64,000 bases of DNA from positions 4,944,001 to 5,008,000 of the forward strand of contig CM057474.1 of NCBI GenBank assembly GCA_030035585.1, given 5' to 3'. The notes beneath the pieces are model-generated. The model was given only the letters and a program-made list of their open reading frames with translations, was not told the origin of the DNA and did no database searches. This document shows positions 1 to 11,052 of this stretch, piece after piece. Position 1 is the first letter of the stretch. Each line of letters starts with the position of its first letter. A program made the position numbers and the translations under genes. Source of the stretch: Dugong dugon (Eukaryota; Chordata; Mammalia; Sirenia; Dugongidae).

Positions 1-692
1 AACAGTGTATAAGTGTTCCAGTCTCTCCACACCCTCTCCAGCATTTATTATTTTATGTTTTTTGGATTAATGCTGGCCTTGTTGGGGTGAGATGATATCT
101 CATTGTAGTTTTGATCTGCATTTCTCTAATGGCTAAAGATCGTGAGCATTTCTTCATGTATATGTCAGCAGCCTGAATATCTTCTTTGGTGAAGTGTCTG
201 TTCATATCCTTTGTCTGTTTTTTAACTGGGTTATTAGTCTTTTTGTTGTTGAAGTTTTGCAGTACCTCGTTGATTTTAGAGATTAGACGCGGATCAGATT
301 TGTTGTAGCCAGAAATCTTTTCCTAGTCTGTAGGTTGTCTTTTTACTCTTTTGGTGAAGTCTTTTGATGAGCATAAGTGTTTGATTTTTAGGAGCTCCCA
401 GTTATCTAGTCTCTCTTCTGGTGCTTGTGCATTGTTACTTATGGTTCATATTGTGTTTATGCCATGTATTAGGGCTCCTAGCGTTGTCCCTATTTTTTCT
501 TCCATGATCTTTATCGTTTTCGATTTTATATTTAAGTCTTTGATTGATTTTGAGTTAGTTTTTGTGCATGGTGTGAGGTATGGGTCTTGTTTCAGTTTTT
601 TGCGATGGGTATCCAGTTATGCCAGCACCATTTGTTAATGAGACTGTCTTTTCCCCAATTAATGGGCTCTGGGCCTTTGACAACAGTTCTTT
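1..692 (-). mobile_element. L1 LINE, 3' part of ORF2, cut by window edge
   Basis: On the minus strand this is the C-terminal part of an L1 ORF2. It aligns by eye with the better preserved L1 at about 61130-61810 in the same window: both share the stretches around ctcattgtagttttgatctg and ttctttggtgaagtgtctgt. The element reads from high to low coordinate and continues beyond base 1, so its 3' UTR and tail are outside the window. Its 5' end is truncated near 692, where MIR sequence begins. The reading frame is broken in many places, so it is an old, dead copy. It is diverged from the 61-kb copy but clearly the same ORF2 region. Confidence 0.85.
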
Positions 693-694
693 GT

Positions 695-898
695 TTAGCA
701 CTTGCGGTATGTCAGGTACTGGGCTAGGGGCTTTTTATACATTCCTTTGATCTTTAAGAGTGGTTACTCTGAGAGGTCAGCATTATTACACTGTTTACAG
801 ATGGGGAAACTGAGATTGTGCAAGATGAAGAAACTTGTCTGAAATCATCCAACTGTTAAGAGGCAACACTAGGATTCAAAGGCAGATCCAAAGTCCGT
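695..898 (-). repeat. MIR SINE
   Basis: An ancient tRNA-derived SINE read on the minus strand. The plus strand shows the usual order: a cactt..tatgtcaggtactgggct segment, then gatggggaaactgagattg, then an aggattcaaaggcagatcc segment that is the complement of the tRNA-derived head. It directly abuts the truncated end of the L1. Confidence 0.7.
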
Positions 899-980
899 GA
901 TTTTTTTAAACCCCCAAACTCATCAACTGATTGATTTTCAACTTGGTAGGGGGCCTCCTATAATTCTTTCTAATGACTAC

Positions 981-1183
981 TTGTTGTTGTATGCTGTCCA
1001 GTTGACTCTGACTCAGAGTGACCCAGTAGGACAGAGTAGAACTGCCCCAAAGGGTTTCCAGGGCTGTAATCTTTATGAAAGCAGATAGTCACATCTTTGT
1101 CCCAAGGAGCGGCTGGTGGCTTCTAACTGCCGACTTTTTGGTGAGCAGCTGAGTGCTTTACCACGGAGCACCAGGGCTCCTTC
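981..1183 (-). mobile_element. Afrotherian SINE (type A)
   Basis: A tRNA-derived SINE on the minus strand. The plus strand begins with a gttgttgt tail and the tail core, then shows acagagtagaactgcccca, and ends with the complement of the pol III head (accacggagcaccagggctc). An imperfect 12-bp target duplication, tctaatgactac at 969-980 and tccaatggctac at 1184-1195, brackets it. I call type A the subfamily with the gccctggtgg head. Confidence 0.88.
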
Positions 1184-1195
1184 TCCAATGGCTAC

Positions 1196-2280
1196 AGGAG
1201 TCTGAAAATGGAACAAAGTTTTTTGGGAGAAATGAGCTCTCTGGTACAGAGGGTAATGAAACAGAGACTGGGTCCACTAGTGATTCTAAGACTTTCCAAG
1301 GGAGATGGATGTGGGAATACAGATGCTTTGAAGGCATCAATCTCCAGATCCTAAACTCCCACATGGATACATTTCTTAAGATTTGCACGTTTAACCTTCT
1401 CATCCTGCTCTCACACTAAGCTTTCCCCTGTAGTACAAGAGAAAGCCACACCCCTCACTCATCCCATATCTGGAGATAATACACCTACGGGCCAGCAAAC
1501 AAAGGGACAATTCTAAAACGTCCTTAATGATAATCAAGGAAATATAAACCCACCATTGGCTTCCTGTTTGTGCCTGTCTTGTATATATTTTTGTTATGGG
1601 TGAAGAGGCATGGGCTAGATAATAGGTGTTTTGGTTCATGTTCACATGTTCTGAATTCAGAAATATTGGAGAAGGGGCAGTGGAAATGATGATCATTATC
1701 ATTTAATGATCTTCTCCAAGACTGCATCCCTCTCTAGAGAGTTTAGTGAGAGTAAAGCAAAGAGAGTGTCAGTAAGAAATGGGAATGCTAGAATGGCCTT
1801 CTTTCCTCCTCGTACATTTAAATTTAAGTTACTTTTTCACTTATTCTTAATACTTATCCCCCAGATGCCTCTAGGTGGAAGAGAAACTGGTAGAATTAAT
1901 AGTTCCTCTAATAAGACTTCTAATATCTTCTTAGTATATTGCAGAAACTAGGAAAGGGACTAGTGACTTTGTAACAAATCCTTTTGAAAATCAGGTACTT
2001 TTGAATTCTTTGCTTTCATCAAAGTGAAGACAAACTTAAATTGTTGGCTACTAGAACATTGGTAATAATTTTGTTAATAGATCATCACATTGTGATTTTT
2101 GGCAATTTTCTTTGGTTTCTTTCACATTTATTAAACTGTGCATAAAAAGACCCATTTTATTTTATTCAGAAGAGAAGCACACTCAGTAACATTTTACATT
2201 TAAAAACAAAGTATCAAATATTGTTTGATAAGTTGTATAGTACTCATAATTCTAAAAATAACTAAATCCAGAATTTTCCT
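1196..2280. other. Single-copy interval, no gene recognised
   Basis: Several short open frames of 60-100 codons occur on both strands and overlap one another, which is the pattern expected by chance in AT-rich DNA. I see no splice-flanked coding block, RNA gene or recognisable repeat here. Confidence 0.5.
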
Positions 2281-2344
2281 TCTCTCCCTTCCCTCCTCCC
2301 TCCCTCCTTCCCTCCCTTCCTCTCGTCTTTGCTTCCTTCCTTCC
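2281..2344. repeat. Pyrimidine-rich simple repeat (CCTT/CCTCC)n
   Basis: An almost pure C/T strand of imperfect ccttccctccctcc units. The complementary strand is polypurine. Confidence 0.85.
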
Positions 2345-2362
2345 TGTTAATGATGGTTTAGG

Positions 2363-2556
2363 ACAGTGGATCTCAACTTGGCTGCACATTAGAGTCACCT
2401 AGGGGTATTTAAAAAATCCCAATGGCCAGTCCATACCCCACACCAATTAAGTCAGAAACCCTGGACGTGGTATCCAGGCATCAGTTTAAAAACAAAACAA
2501 CCAACCCAGGCGATTAAAATCTGTGCAGGCAAGGTTGATTGATCACTTCTGCTTTA
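2363..2556 (+). mobile_element. MER5A-like hAT-Charlie MITE
   Basis: A non-autonomous DNA transposon. The 5' end resembles the MER5A start (cagtggatctcaacttggct), followed by gcacattagagtcacctagg and an accaattaagtcagaaaccc centre. The 3' half carries an imperfect terminal repeat ending around gcaaggttgattgatcactt. Old and diverged; there is no transposase. Confidence 0.75.
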
Positions 2557-3415
2557 GGAAAAGGAAAGAAGGAAGGTGGTACCAGGCTTGGGGCAGAGCT
2601 TCAGGCACAGGAGTTGAGGCCAGCTGCAGGAGAGGAGGCTGTGTTTGAAGCGGATCATGAGTACAGTCAAGCAGGCTGCAGTATGGCCCTTTGCCTCTTT
2701 ACCCTGTAAACCTGTGTGACGAGTAGCAGACTGTTCCCACTAATTAAAGAGAGTGGGTGGAAGACAAAGTCTGGTCCTCGCTGTCAACGTTGGTTTCCAC
2801 TGATATTTCTCGAGTTGATCTAACTTTTATTTTTCCCTAAATTTGGTTCATGACTCTCTTCCAAAGACAATGAAATCTGGCAATTAATTTGGCAAGATCT
2901 GAAACTGCGCCTCTTACCCATCTCTAGCTACTTGGTTTCTAGACAATCTTCCCAGGCCCTGTGCGTGGGAGAGGATCCCTGAGAGCTGTGCAGGAAACAC
3001 GTGAGGGAAGGCTGCTGTGTGTAGCTGAGCCCTCACTGTGGAGACAGGCGTTAGAGTGAGGGAGTGGTGTCAGCAGTAAGGGGCTAAAGAGTCATGTAGG
3101 ATTAGGCCAGCCCTTTTATTAACTACCCTGAGTTTTTCACAGTTCAGCCTAGAAGATTCCCCTCCTTTCTTGCCTCCTTCAACCCTCTTCCGTGCTCCTG
3201 TAACAATTAGTGTCCAGATCATGCTTCTGACCACTTAGCTGGAATCAGGAATGTCTGACTTGGTTAATCAGCCCCTTCAGGTGTGTATGCTTCGTCTTGC
3301 CACTAGACGGCAAAATTGATTTTCTGGGGGCTTGGCATTGTATGACCTGCAAAGACAAAGAAATCTATTCACCGATCAAAAGACCACGTCTTTCTCCCCT
3401 CCCTCCCTCCCTTTG
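2557..3415. other. Single-copy interval, no gene recognised
   Basis: Moderately GC-rich DNA without a frame long enough to suggest an exon. Nothing in it matches a repeat family that I can name. Confidence 0.45.
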
Positions 3416-3789
3416 TGTCTTAGTTTCCTAGCGCTGCTGTAACAGAAATATCACAAGTAGGTGGCCTTGAAGGACAGACATTTAGTGTCTCACAGTTTTG
3501 GAGGCTAGAAGTCCAAAACAGGATCTTGGCCACGCCGATTTCTTCCTGAGGCGTCTCCCCCAGTGCGGCTGTCTGCCAGCAGCCGTTGGGGTTCCTGGGT
3601 GTCTGTCTTCCCACTGTGTGTGTTATCTCTATGCCATTTTTGCTCTTTTTATAACTCAGAAGTGATTAGGGTTAGCATCCACCTACTCTCATACGACCTG
3701 ATTAAAAGGAAAACCCTATTGCCAAACAGAAGCACGCCAACGGGTACCAGGACTTCATATTTTGGGGGAACACAGTTCAGTTCATAACA
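3416..3789 (-). mobile_element. Solo LTR, MLT1/MST-type (ERVL-MaLR fossil)
   Basis: The minus strand starts with tgttatgaactgaactgtgt followed by a run of C, and the plus strand begins tgtcttagtttcctagcgct. These are the two ends of MLT1/MST-type MaLR LTRs, with TG...CA termini. No internal retroviral sequence lies beside it, so it is a solo LTR. The family predates the split of placental orders. The flanking pyrimidine tract obscures any target duplication. Confidence 0.78.
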
Positions 3790-3794
3790 TTCCT

Positions 3795-4660
3795 TCCCTT
3801 CCTTCCCTCCTATGCTTGTCTCTGTTATGAAGACAATGCTATGCATAGCCAATGAGAAATATGTGCATGGAAAAATAAAGAAGGAAATAATAGTGCATTT
3901 GGATTTTTTTTTTTTTTTTGCACGTATTTATGTCCCTTTTTTTCTCTCTTGCACATGAGGTGGGTTGGACTGGGCAAATACATTGCACATTTAACACTGT
4001 GGCTTTCCTGATTGAACAGAGTTCTGCCCCCACCAATCTCTGTCTGCCACAAGGAAGAGGGAATAGGATACCTGGGCAAACAGCATTGATCACAGAGCCT
4101 AAAGGGCAAGGGGAGGTCAGAAGGGAGAGACTAAGAAGTGAGGTCAGAAGCCGGGGGCATCAGGAGCAGGAGAGCACGCAGCCTGAGGCATGGGTTAAGG
4201 GGGGGCTTCAGCACCAAACCTGTGAAAAGGAGAAAACTCTGGAATACTCCTATAGGAGCCTGTCATGCGGCGGCAGGTCAGGTCATGGGGCGGTGCAAAG
4301 GGACCAAGCCAACGTGCAGTGTGGGTTAGCATCACTGGGGCTTGGCAGGTGAGGGAGTGAGTAGGAAGGGAGGCCTTGCAACCCTGAGAACCTACCCTGA
4401 TCATACTTTTGATTGACCGAGATCTGGTACATGGTGGTTTTGAGCAAAACTTGCAGTCTGTTATGTATTTATTCTTTATTTTATATCGGATACCCTTAGA
4501 AATTTAATACAATTAAATCAAGTTATTTTGGAATGAAATAACACAATGCATATGTATATTCTTTCTAATTTGATTAAGAGTTACGGATCTCCAAGAAGAT
4601 GTTGAGAGGGTTGAAAATGTCTTTAGAAGTTTCTATAGCCACCACCCTCTCCCCGTCCTG
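3795..4660. other. Single-copy interval with overlapping chance ORFs
   Basis: A plus-strand frame of 144 codons (3918-4352) and minus-strand frames of about 90 codons overlap each other. The long plus frame has no conserved-domain look and starts next to a T homopolymer (3905-3920). I do not regard it as a gene. Confidence 0.5.
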
Positions 4661-4783
4661 CGGCTCAGTTGGCCAGTGTCTGCCATAAGCATTATTCCTC
4701 TACTGAAGCCGAAATCCCGCAAGTGCTTTCAAGCAGAGAGTGGCTGGCGGCAAAGTAACCCACACTACGAACCAGACTCACTC

Positions 4784-4910
4784 ATGGGCCCACTGCCTCA
4801 GAGTCACCTGTGGTGCTTGTTAAAAACAGAGATTATCCGGACCAATCCGAGACCTATGGAATTAGAATTGGGGGTTCAGGGAAGGGGATGAAACCTGGAA
4901 GTCTATGTTT
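4784..4910 (+). mobile_element. MER20/MER5-like hAT MITE fragment
   Basis: Shows the hAT-Charlie MITE arrangement: a cagagtcacctgtggtgctt segment, then gttaaaaacagagatta, then a ccggaccaatccgagacc centre. The downstream SINE interrupts it, and a possible remnant continues at about 5134-5160 (gtgattctgggcacc). Confidence 0.5.
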
Positions 4911-4916
4911 TTAACT

Positions 4917-5121
4917 GGCTCCCGGGGTGGCACAAACGTTGGTGCACAACTACGAACCTAAAGGTTTGCAGTTCAAACCCACCCAGCCGAGCTGCAGAAG
5001 AAAGGCCTGGTGATCTGCTTCTGTAAAGATCACAGCCAAGAAAACCCTATGGAGCAGTTCTACTCTGTAACCGATGGGGTCACCATGAGTTGAAATCAAC
5101 TCAATGGCAATTTTTTTTTAA
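4917..5121 (+). mobile_element. Afrotherian SINE (type B)
   Basis: The head is gctcccggggtggcacaaac with a B-box-like gcagttcaaacccaccc, then gaaaaccctatggagcagtt, then a gagttgaaatcaactcaatg tail and a T-run. An imperfect target duplication, atgtttttaact at 4905-4916 and atgtatataact at 5122-5133, shows it entered the MER-type element. Type B is the subfamily with a tccctgggtggtacaaac-like head. Confidence 0.85.
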
Positions 5122-5389
5122 ATGTATATAACTCTCGTCAGTGATTCTGGGCACCTCTGTTCATAGCATTCCTTGAGGAGTCTTCTTGCTGATTTGACTC
5201 AGTCATCACCAGTTAGAGGGTAAATCTCTCCTAATCTCTGGCTCTGCTCCGCTCCCTTTTCCTAGAGTCATTTGTACTAATAACAACCAGATAATCAACA
5301 GCAATTACATCTGTGGCAATGATTACTGGATGCCTACTGCAACAATTATTCTCTTCTTTTTTAGCAACTGAATCCCGATTTTTATGCAG

Positions 5390-5795
5390 GACAGCAATGT
5401 AGCCAGTCTTTTAAGCCTCCACTTTAGCTAGGGAAGATCATGGGGCCACAGTCTACTCAGTGAGCTCTACTCAGAAATGTTGTGCAGCTTTTTTGGAAGT
5501 AAAGGCAGAGGTGTGATCTTCCTGTCTGTTTCTGCTTCCTGCACGTGGATGTGAGATGTGACGGCTGGAGCTCCAGGGCCATCTTGGGTCATGAGGCGGT
5601 AAGGATGGTGGAGCCAAAAAGTAGAAGAAACTGGGTCTTTGATGTCAGAGGAACTGTATTTCAGTCATGCTCTAGACTGCCTGTCTCTGGACTTTTATTG
5701 CATGAGAGAAAAATAAACAATTATTTGTTTAAGCCATTGATATATCTGGAGTTTCAGCTACACACAGCTGAATCAACTTCCGTAGTAATAAGTGA
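5390..5795 (+). mobile_element. MLT1-like LTR fragment (MaLR fossil)
   Basis: The segment gacggctggagctccagggc followed by ccatcttgggtcatgaggcg, then agagaaaaataaacaattat and a cacacagctgaatcaac end, matches the general plan of older MaLR LTRs. The limits are approximate. It looks old, and no internal virus region is present. Confidence 0.5.
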
Positions 5796-5796
5796 C

Positions 5797-6015
5797 ATTT
5801 ATTGAATGGATCCTAGGTACCAGGCACTGTGCTAAACTCTTTATATATGTTTTCTAATCTTTGAATAATTTCCTCACAAAAATCTTATTACCCCCATTTT
5901 ACTGATTTAAAAAATTAGACTTAGAGAGGTTAAGTAACTTGTCGAAGCTCACACAGCTGGCACATTCCAGAAGCAGGATTTGAATTCAGGGAGGCTGACT
6001 TCAGGAATCAGGCCC
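5797..6015 (-). repeat. MIR SINE
   Basis: Near-complete MIR on the minus strand: acatttattgaatggatcct, ccaggcactgtgctaaactc, then agaggttaagtaacttgtcg and cacacagctgg in the usual order. Confidence 0.88.
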
Positions 6016-6413
6016 TTATTTCTAGTATATAGAAGACATCACTCTTAGGTTGTTCCTTACATAACAGGAGTTGAGAAGGTTTATTTTCCTCTTGAATAAA
6101 CCACACCTCTGTTCCCTACGTCTCTGTTATTATTAATACGGTACAGCCACTCCTGCCTGAGGTTTTTCTAATCTACCCTCCTCAACCTCTCAGAGGAGGG
6201 AGACGGGGGAAGGAACTAAGGAAATGATGTAAGTCAATGTTCCCAGGCCTTTGAATTTAAAAGACCAGTTTAAAAAAAAACAAAACTGGGTCACTGACAT
6301 AGAGTCCTTAATTTTATATTTTTCAAAGAAAGGACATTAGTGAAAAATAAACTACCAGCGGCTATGAAAATAATTTCCTGCAAAAGCAACTTTTCACACC
6401 AAGAAGAAAAAAA

Positions 6414-6451
6414 ATTATATATATATATGTATATATATATATATGTGATAT
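6414..6451. repeat. (TA)n microsatellite
   Basis: About 35 bp of alternating TA broken by tatg units. Likely variable in length. Confidence 0.9.
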
Positions 6452-6779
6452 AAACCCAAAATAAAGGACAGGTCTTTAAGCCAAATAAATTTAATTACAA
6501 ATGAATTCAGCATTTGAAAACTTCAGTGCATTATCTTTTTTCTCCCCTTCTCTTGTTTTGCCAAGGACTAGTGGAAATGTCATCAGGATTTGAGAAAGCG
6601 TTATTTAAGATCTCAAAGAAGGGAAAAGGAGTTCGAAAGCGGAACAGTTGCCCCAGAACGCAGACCAGACCAGAGTGACGCAGGAGTGGGGCGAGGTTGC
6701 TACTTGACAGCAGTTTTCATTCTCCCTTATTCTGTAATAGGACACTGATTTTCATTTGGGACAATACGTTTGAAGTCCA

Positions 6780-7136
6780 GTAGATACTTCCTTGTAGGTA
6801 GGTTTGGCTATGTGACCAATGAGATATAAACAAAATAGCTGAGTGGGAGTTCGAGGACAGCGCTGAACTGGGGCTTAGCTGGGACGTGGGCCCTTTTGTT
6901 CCCCTACACTTTCTCCTCCTGCTGATGTACAAGGGGCATGTGGCGGCTGTAACTGTAGCATCTATTGTGGACTGAAGATGGCGGTGCAGAAAGATGGCAG
7001 CCTGGTCTCTGGAGACATCTTGGAGCCTTGGATGGCCGATCTCTGGCTTTCATTTCTGAAAGGGGAATTTTATCTTCTTTAAGATACTATTTCATTTTTT
7101 TCCTGTTACAGTCATCTGAATCCAATCCTAACTGAT
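6780..7136 (+). mobile_element. Ancient LTR-like repeat, probably MaLR/MLT1
   Basis: The segment ctatgtgaccaatgagatat, a gatggcggtgcagaaagatg stretch, and a 3' end with gttacagtcatctgaatcca followed by atcctaactgata resemble older MaLR-type LTRs. The match is weak and the edges are uncertain. Confidence 0.4.
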
Positions 7137-7560
7137 AAAAAGAGGTACATCCAAATCTATCTTGGACAAAGAGAATCAATCATAAGCGAGCTAGAAAGAA
7201 TCCAAGAAAGCAACTGTCTTATTTATGAGGGAAGAAAGTCAGAGCCAAAGATGCCACGTGGCTTGTCCACAGTCACCTCACACGACACGCGTTCTACAAA
7301 CAGTTGCGGAGCACGTGCTGTGTGTGAGGCTCTTTGCCAGGGGCTGAGGGCACAAAGATGAAGCAGGACATGTGTGTGGCTCCGAGACACTTGCAGAAAG
7401 GAAACTAGACGGGGCAGCCACCTTTCTCCCCACGCCGTGAACCCAGTGCAGGGGGTTTTGTGACAGGCTCTGTCCAATGACCCCAAACAAGGGCTAGATG
7501 GAGACTTACCCCGGAGAAAGATGGGCATGGGACAAAGAAGAAAGGATGTCAAATAACTTA
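7137..7560. other. Single-copy interval, no gene recognised
   Basis: The minus strand carries a 153-codon open frame (7223-7684) that runs into the inverted repeat and a SINE tail. It overlaps other frames, so it is probably chance. Confidence 0.4.
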
Positions 7561-7563
7561 CCA

Positions 7564-7823
7564 CCTGGGACTGTCTTGTAACATCGGGAAAAGCAAAGCA
7601 AGCAGGAGAAGAAGTTATTGTGCTATAGGGCCGCTGTGAGTCGTTATCAACTTGCCGGCAATGGGTTTGGTTTTTTTGGTGCATGTTGCCAAAAGAGAAA
7701 AATGGAAGTTTGCATGGTCCCCTATATGCATTCTCTCTTTAGTCTTCAATACAACAAAAGTAAGCACAATAATTTCTTCTCTTGCTTGCTTTGCTTTTCT
7801 CCAAGTTACAGGACAGTCCCAGG
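7564..7823. repeat. Inverted repeat, 60-bp arms, 140-bp spacer
   Basis: The left arm (7564-7623) and the reverse complement of the right arm (7764-7823) match at 54 of 60 positions with no gap. The outer ends are cctgggactgtc / gacagtcccagg and the core is aaaagcaaagcaagca. The 140-bp spacer contains a 3'-terminal fragment of an afrotherian SINE. I do not recognise the arm as a named transposon end. Confidence 0.85.
7624..7680 (+). mobile_element. Afrotherian SINE, 3' fragment only
   Basis: Only the tail core (tagggccgctgtgagtcgtt) and the caatgggtttggttttttt end are present. The pol III head and body are missing. It lies inside the inverted-repeat spacer, next to its left arm. Confidence 0.75.
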
Positions 7824-7956
7824 CAACATGCACAGATGTGTGCAAAAACACACTCATGCACACATGCACACGTACCCAGAAAACCTTTTTGGAATGACAT
7901 TCTTACGCTCCTTTAAAATCTATCTTGTGGCGTGTTTGGGTGCATGCTTGTGTGGT

Positions 7957-7991
7957 GGGGATGGAGAGTGGGGGGTGGGATGGGGTGGGGG
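7957..7991 (+). other. G-quadruplex-prone G-rich tract
   Basis: Five runs of three to six G lie within 35 bases, separated by short loops (one of 9 bases, the others 1-2). This satisfies the usual G3+ quadruplex pattern on the plus strand. Confidence 0.7.
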
Positions 7992-8820
7992 CAGAAAACA
8001 ATACAGTCTTTGGGAGCCCCTGGGGAGACTCTGAATTCCCTGGAATAGGAAGTTCCCTTAGAAAGCAGGAGTCACTTAAATTCCCACCAAAGAACAAAGC
8101 CCGTGCAGCCGAGATAAAAGAAGAGTTGGGGGTGGGGAGGGAAACAACCACCTCACCCTGGCTGAGGGAAGCAGGTGCACCCAATAGAAACAATATCATT
8201 TCTTCTATTATTTGTAGTTTAGGAACAAAACAATGCTCAACTCTTCCCCTCTGGAGGGGGGAGAACCCCAAGGATGCTCAAAGCAAGAAGATAAAAAAGA
8301 CTGTTTCTCAGCATATGCAACGGCAAAGAAACTAAATTTAAAACCAACAAAAAGAAAATCCCCCCGACTCCCAAACAATTAAGAGCACTGGGCCAAATCG
8401 AGTTCAAACAACACAGAAATTTTACCGTTGAATGTGTTTGTGGTCTGCCTCCCAAATCGTCATCAGACTTAATGAAGTGTAAGTGGTGTGTTTCCCCGAC
8501 TACGTGCAGGGTTAGCTTCAGTTTAAAACAATCGGCTGAGGCACCGCATTTTTCTGCCTGTGCTGATATGGTGGTTGCTCCAAGTACGTGATGCGTGTGG
8601 TACATGATGTCGTTCGGCAGCAAGGAACGCAGGAGAAACTAGAGGTGGTTGAGGGTGAGGCTGGAAAAATTTCAGGGCCCTCAAGTGCAGGGGCCCCTTC
8701 TGAAGCCTGGGTGGGGCCATGGCAACGTGTCTACATCGTCATGTATTTTTGTAAAATATGTAAAAATGAATTAATTTTATACTCTTCCTCTTAAAGTGGG
8801 CCCCCAAATTGTTTCTGAAA
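7992..8820. other. Single-copy interval, no gene recognised
   Basis: Overlapping frames of 120-136 codons lie on both strands, with no similarity that I recognise. No repeat identified. Confidence 0.45.
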
Positions 8821-8827
8821 ACCAACA

Positions 8828-9030
8828 AAACCAGTTGCCAGTGAATCAGTTCCTATCCATGACAACACGGCGTGTGCAGCGTAGAGCTCTGCTCCACAGG
8901 GTTTTCGAGGCTGTGACCTTTCAGAAGCAGATTGCCAGGCCTTTCTTCTGAGGCACTGCTGGGCAGGTTCAAACAGCCTATCTTTTGGTTAATAGTCCAG
9001 TGCTTAACCGATTGTACCACCTAGGGAATC
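8828..9030 (-). mobile_element. Afrotherian SINE (type B)
   Basis: The plus strand runs from a ccagttgccagtgaatc tail through ctccacagggttttcgaggc and caggcctttcttctgaggca to the complemented head, gtaccacctagggaatc. Full-length but diverged. Confidence 0.85.
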
Positions 9031-9300
9031 TATATAAGCTTCAGGCCCTACGAAGTCTGGATCTTTCCTGAGTGAGCTTTTTAAGGTTTTCATGCAAAGT
9101 GCTTTCTTACTGAAAAATAAATCCCTTCAACTCTTAGAACGCGAGGATGATCATCACACGTGCACAGTGAGTAGCCAAGGCTGGAAGTCTCTCTTGACAA
9201 AGCCACTGTGGACAAAGGGTCTGTTTTGGGAATGAGTAGATTGAAGAGCTGTGGCGTGGGGAAGCCTGGTGAATTCTGACAAGGGGCTCCCTTGGTTAAG

Positions 9301-9698
9301 TGTTGTTGTGCTGTTGTTAGGTGTTGCCAAGTTGGTTCTGACACATAGTGACCCACGTACAACAGAACAAAGCATTACCCTGGCCTGCGCCATCCTCACA
9401 ATCATTGCTGTGCTTCAGCCCATTGCTTGAGCCCTATGTCAGTCCATCTTGTCAAGGCTCTTCCTCTGTTTTTCCAGCCCTCTACTTTACCAAGCATGAT
9501 ATCCTTCTTCAGGGATTGATTCCTCCCGGCTCCAAATAAGCGAGACAAAATCTTGCCATCTTTGCTTCTGAGGAGCATTCTGGAGGTACGTCTTCCAAGA
9601 CAGATTTGTTTGTTCTTCTGGCAGCCCATGGTGTATTCAGCACTCTTTGTTAACATCGTAATTCAAATGCATCAATTTTTCAGTCTTCCTTAATATCT
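9301..9698 (-). mobile_element. RTE-type LINE, 3' end
   Basis: This matches the 3' ends of the RTE copies at 16.4 and 40.8 kb: tgttgttaggtgttgccaag, then acaacagaacaaagcatt, then accaagcatgatatccttct and ttccaagacagatttgtttg. Its last bases resemble the SINE tail. Only the extreme C-terminus and the 3' UTR remain, so it is a 5'-truncated dead copy. Confidence 0.82.
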
Positions 9699-10504
9699 GA
9701 AGATTGAATCTTCCACCTGCTAAAATCTTCTGCGATCTGTGCAGGGGTCTGAGATAGCTCTGCGGCTGTGCATAGCATTTTATCACGTAGGATGTTAATA
9801 ACATCATGGCCAAAGAATTCAAGAATTGCTCTTCACTTCTACTGCAGGGTAGGGTGAGGCTGAGAGGCTGAAGTCAGAGTTACCAGGCTGGCTGGAGGCT
9901 GCAGGCAGGCTTGAGTTCGTCGGGCGGACACTAGCCAATTTATGGGGGGGAATCAAGGTCCCTTCAGAGAAGTATTCAAGGGAAGAGGGAACTGAGAAAA
10001 ACAAGGACAACCAGCCTCTGAAGAGAAGGGTTGTTTTGAATACCACGTGGTGGGGACCATTTAGATTTTCTTCCAGCTCAGCCCCCACGCCAGAGCCTCC
10101 CATACAGAGTGGCTGGAAACTGAAAAAGACATTTCACTCAAATGGCGGTTAAAACACTGAGAGCCAAGGCTGAAATATCTAGTGTGTTTTGGGATAAAGG
10201 GTGTTTTCTCCGCAGGTCACTCTCAAAGCTCAGCGGAGAGGTCTTCTGAGCACAGTGTATCTGGAGAAGACACGGGGGGCACAGGACACTCCTATCGTCT
10301 TGGCAGCTTTGAGGTGACACGGGCAGATTTGGTGTCAGCTGTTAAGTAGGAGAAGAGAGAAATGCCATCTTGAGGCCAGAAGAACATGTCAGCCATCCTT
10401 GGGTCACTAAAAGAAACTAGTCGGGAGGAGCTGGGCTTGAGACTAACCACCACAGCCAGCAGCACAATAACATTGACAACACCATAATAATAATAATGGC
10501 GGTA
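9699..10504. other. Single-copy interval, no gene recognised
   Basis: Contains a short (TAA)n-like run near 10486-10497. The open frames here (60-94 codons) overlap on opposite positions and carry no recognisable domain. Confidence 0.45.
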
Positions 10505-10950
10505 GTTCACATAACAGCATATGATTACCACAGGCCAGGCACGGAGTTTAGCTCTCCCCGTCTCTTATTTCCTTGAATCTTCATAGTACGCTAACCGAAA
10601 ATGCAACCCAACCTGTTGCCGTCAAGCAGATTCCGACTCCTAGCAACCCTATAGGATAGGGTAGAACTGCCCCATAGGGTTTCCAAGGAGTAGCTGGTGG
10701 ATTCAAACTTCTGACCTTTTGGTTAAGAGCCGTAGCACTTAACCTCTGTGCCTCCAGGACCCCTAAGGATGCTAACGCAGGTTCTGTTATTACAGCCTAC
10801 AAATTTGTTTCCTCCGCAAATGAGAAAACCATGTTTCTCAAGAGGATACGTAACTCATCCAGGACTAGCAAACAGCTAATCAGTATCAGGGCTGGAACCC
10901 TAACCTCATCCATCTGAATTAGAATCACATTCTTAACTTCTGTGTATAAC
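10505..10950 (-). repeat. MIR SINE split by a younger SINE
   Basis: The first part (10505-10596, with ccacaggccaggcacggagt) and the second (10770-10950, with aatgagaaaaccatgtttct and ggctggaaccctaacctc) form one MIR read on the minus strand. The afrotherian SINE at 10597-10770 separates them. Confidence 0.7.
10597..10770 (-). mobile_element. Afrotherian SINE (type A) inside a MIR
   Basis: The plus strand shows a caacctgttgccgtcaagc tail, agggtagaactgccccat, and a complemented head ending ctccaggacccct. The short repeat gctaac occurs on both sides (10590 and 10771) and may be the target duplication. Confidence 0.88.
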
Positions 10951-11052
10951 AGTAGTGGGTGCAGAAGAAGGCAAAGAAATAGTGTTTTTAACCACCAGAC
11001 CTCTGGTATAGCCTGGGAACAGATAATATCACTACAAAATTAATTTGATAGA

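Noticed and set aside
3918-4352. 144-codon plus-strand frame
   Set aside because: It begins at a T homopolymer, overlaps several other frames, and has no recognisable domain or splice context.
7223-7684. 153-codon minus-strand frame
   Set aside because: It runs through the inverted-repeat arm and a SINE tail, so it cannot be one conserved coding unit.
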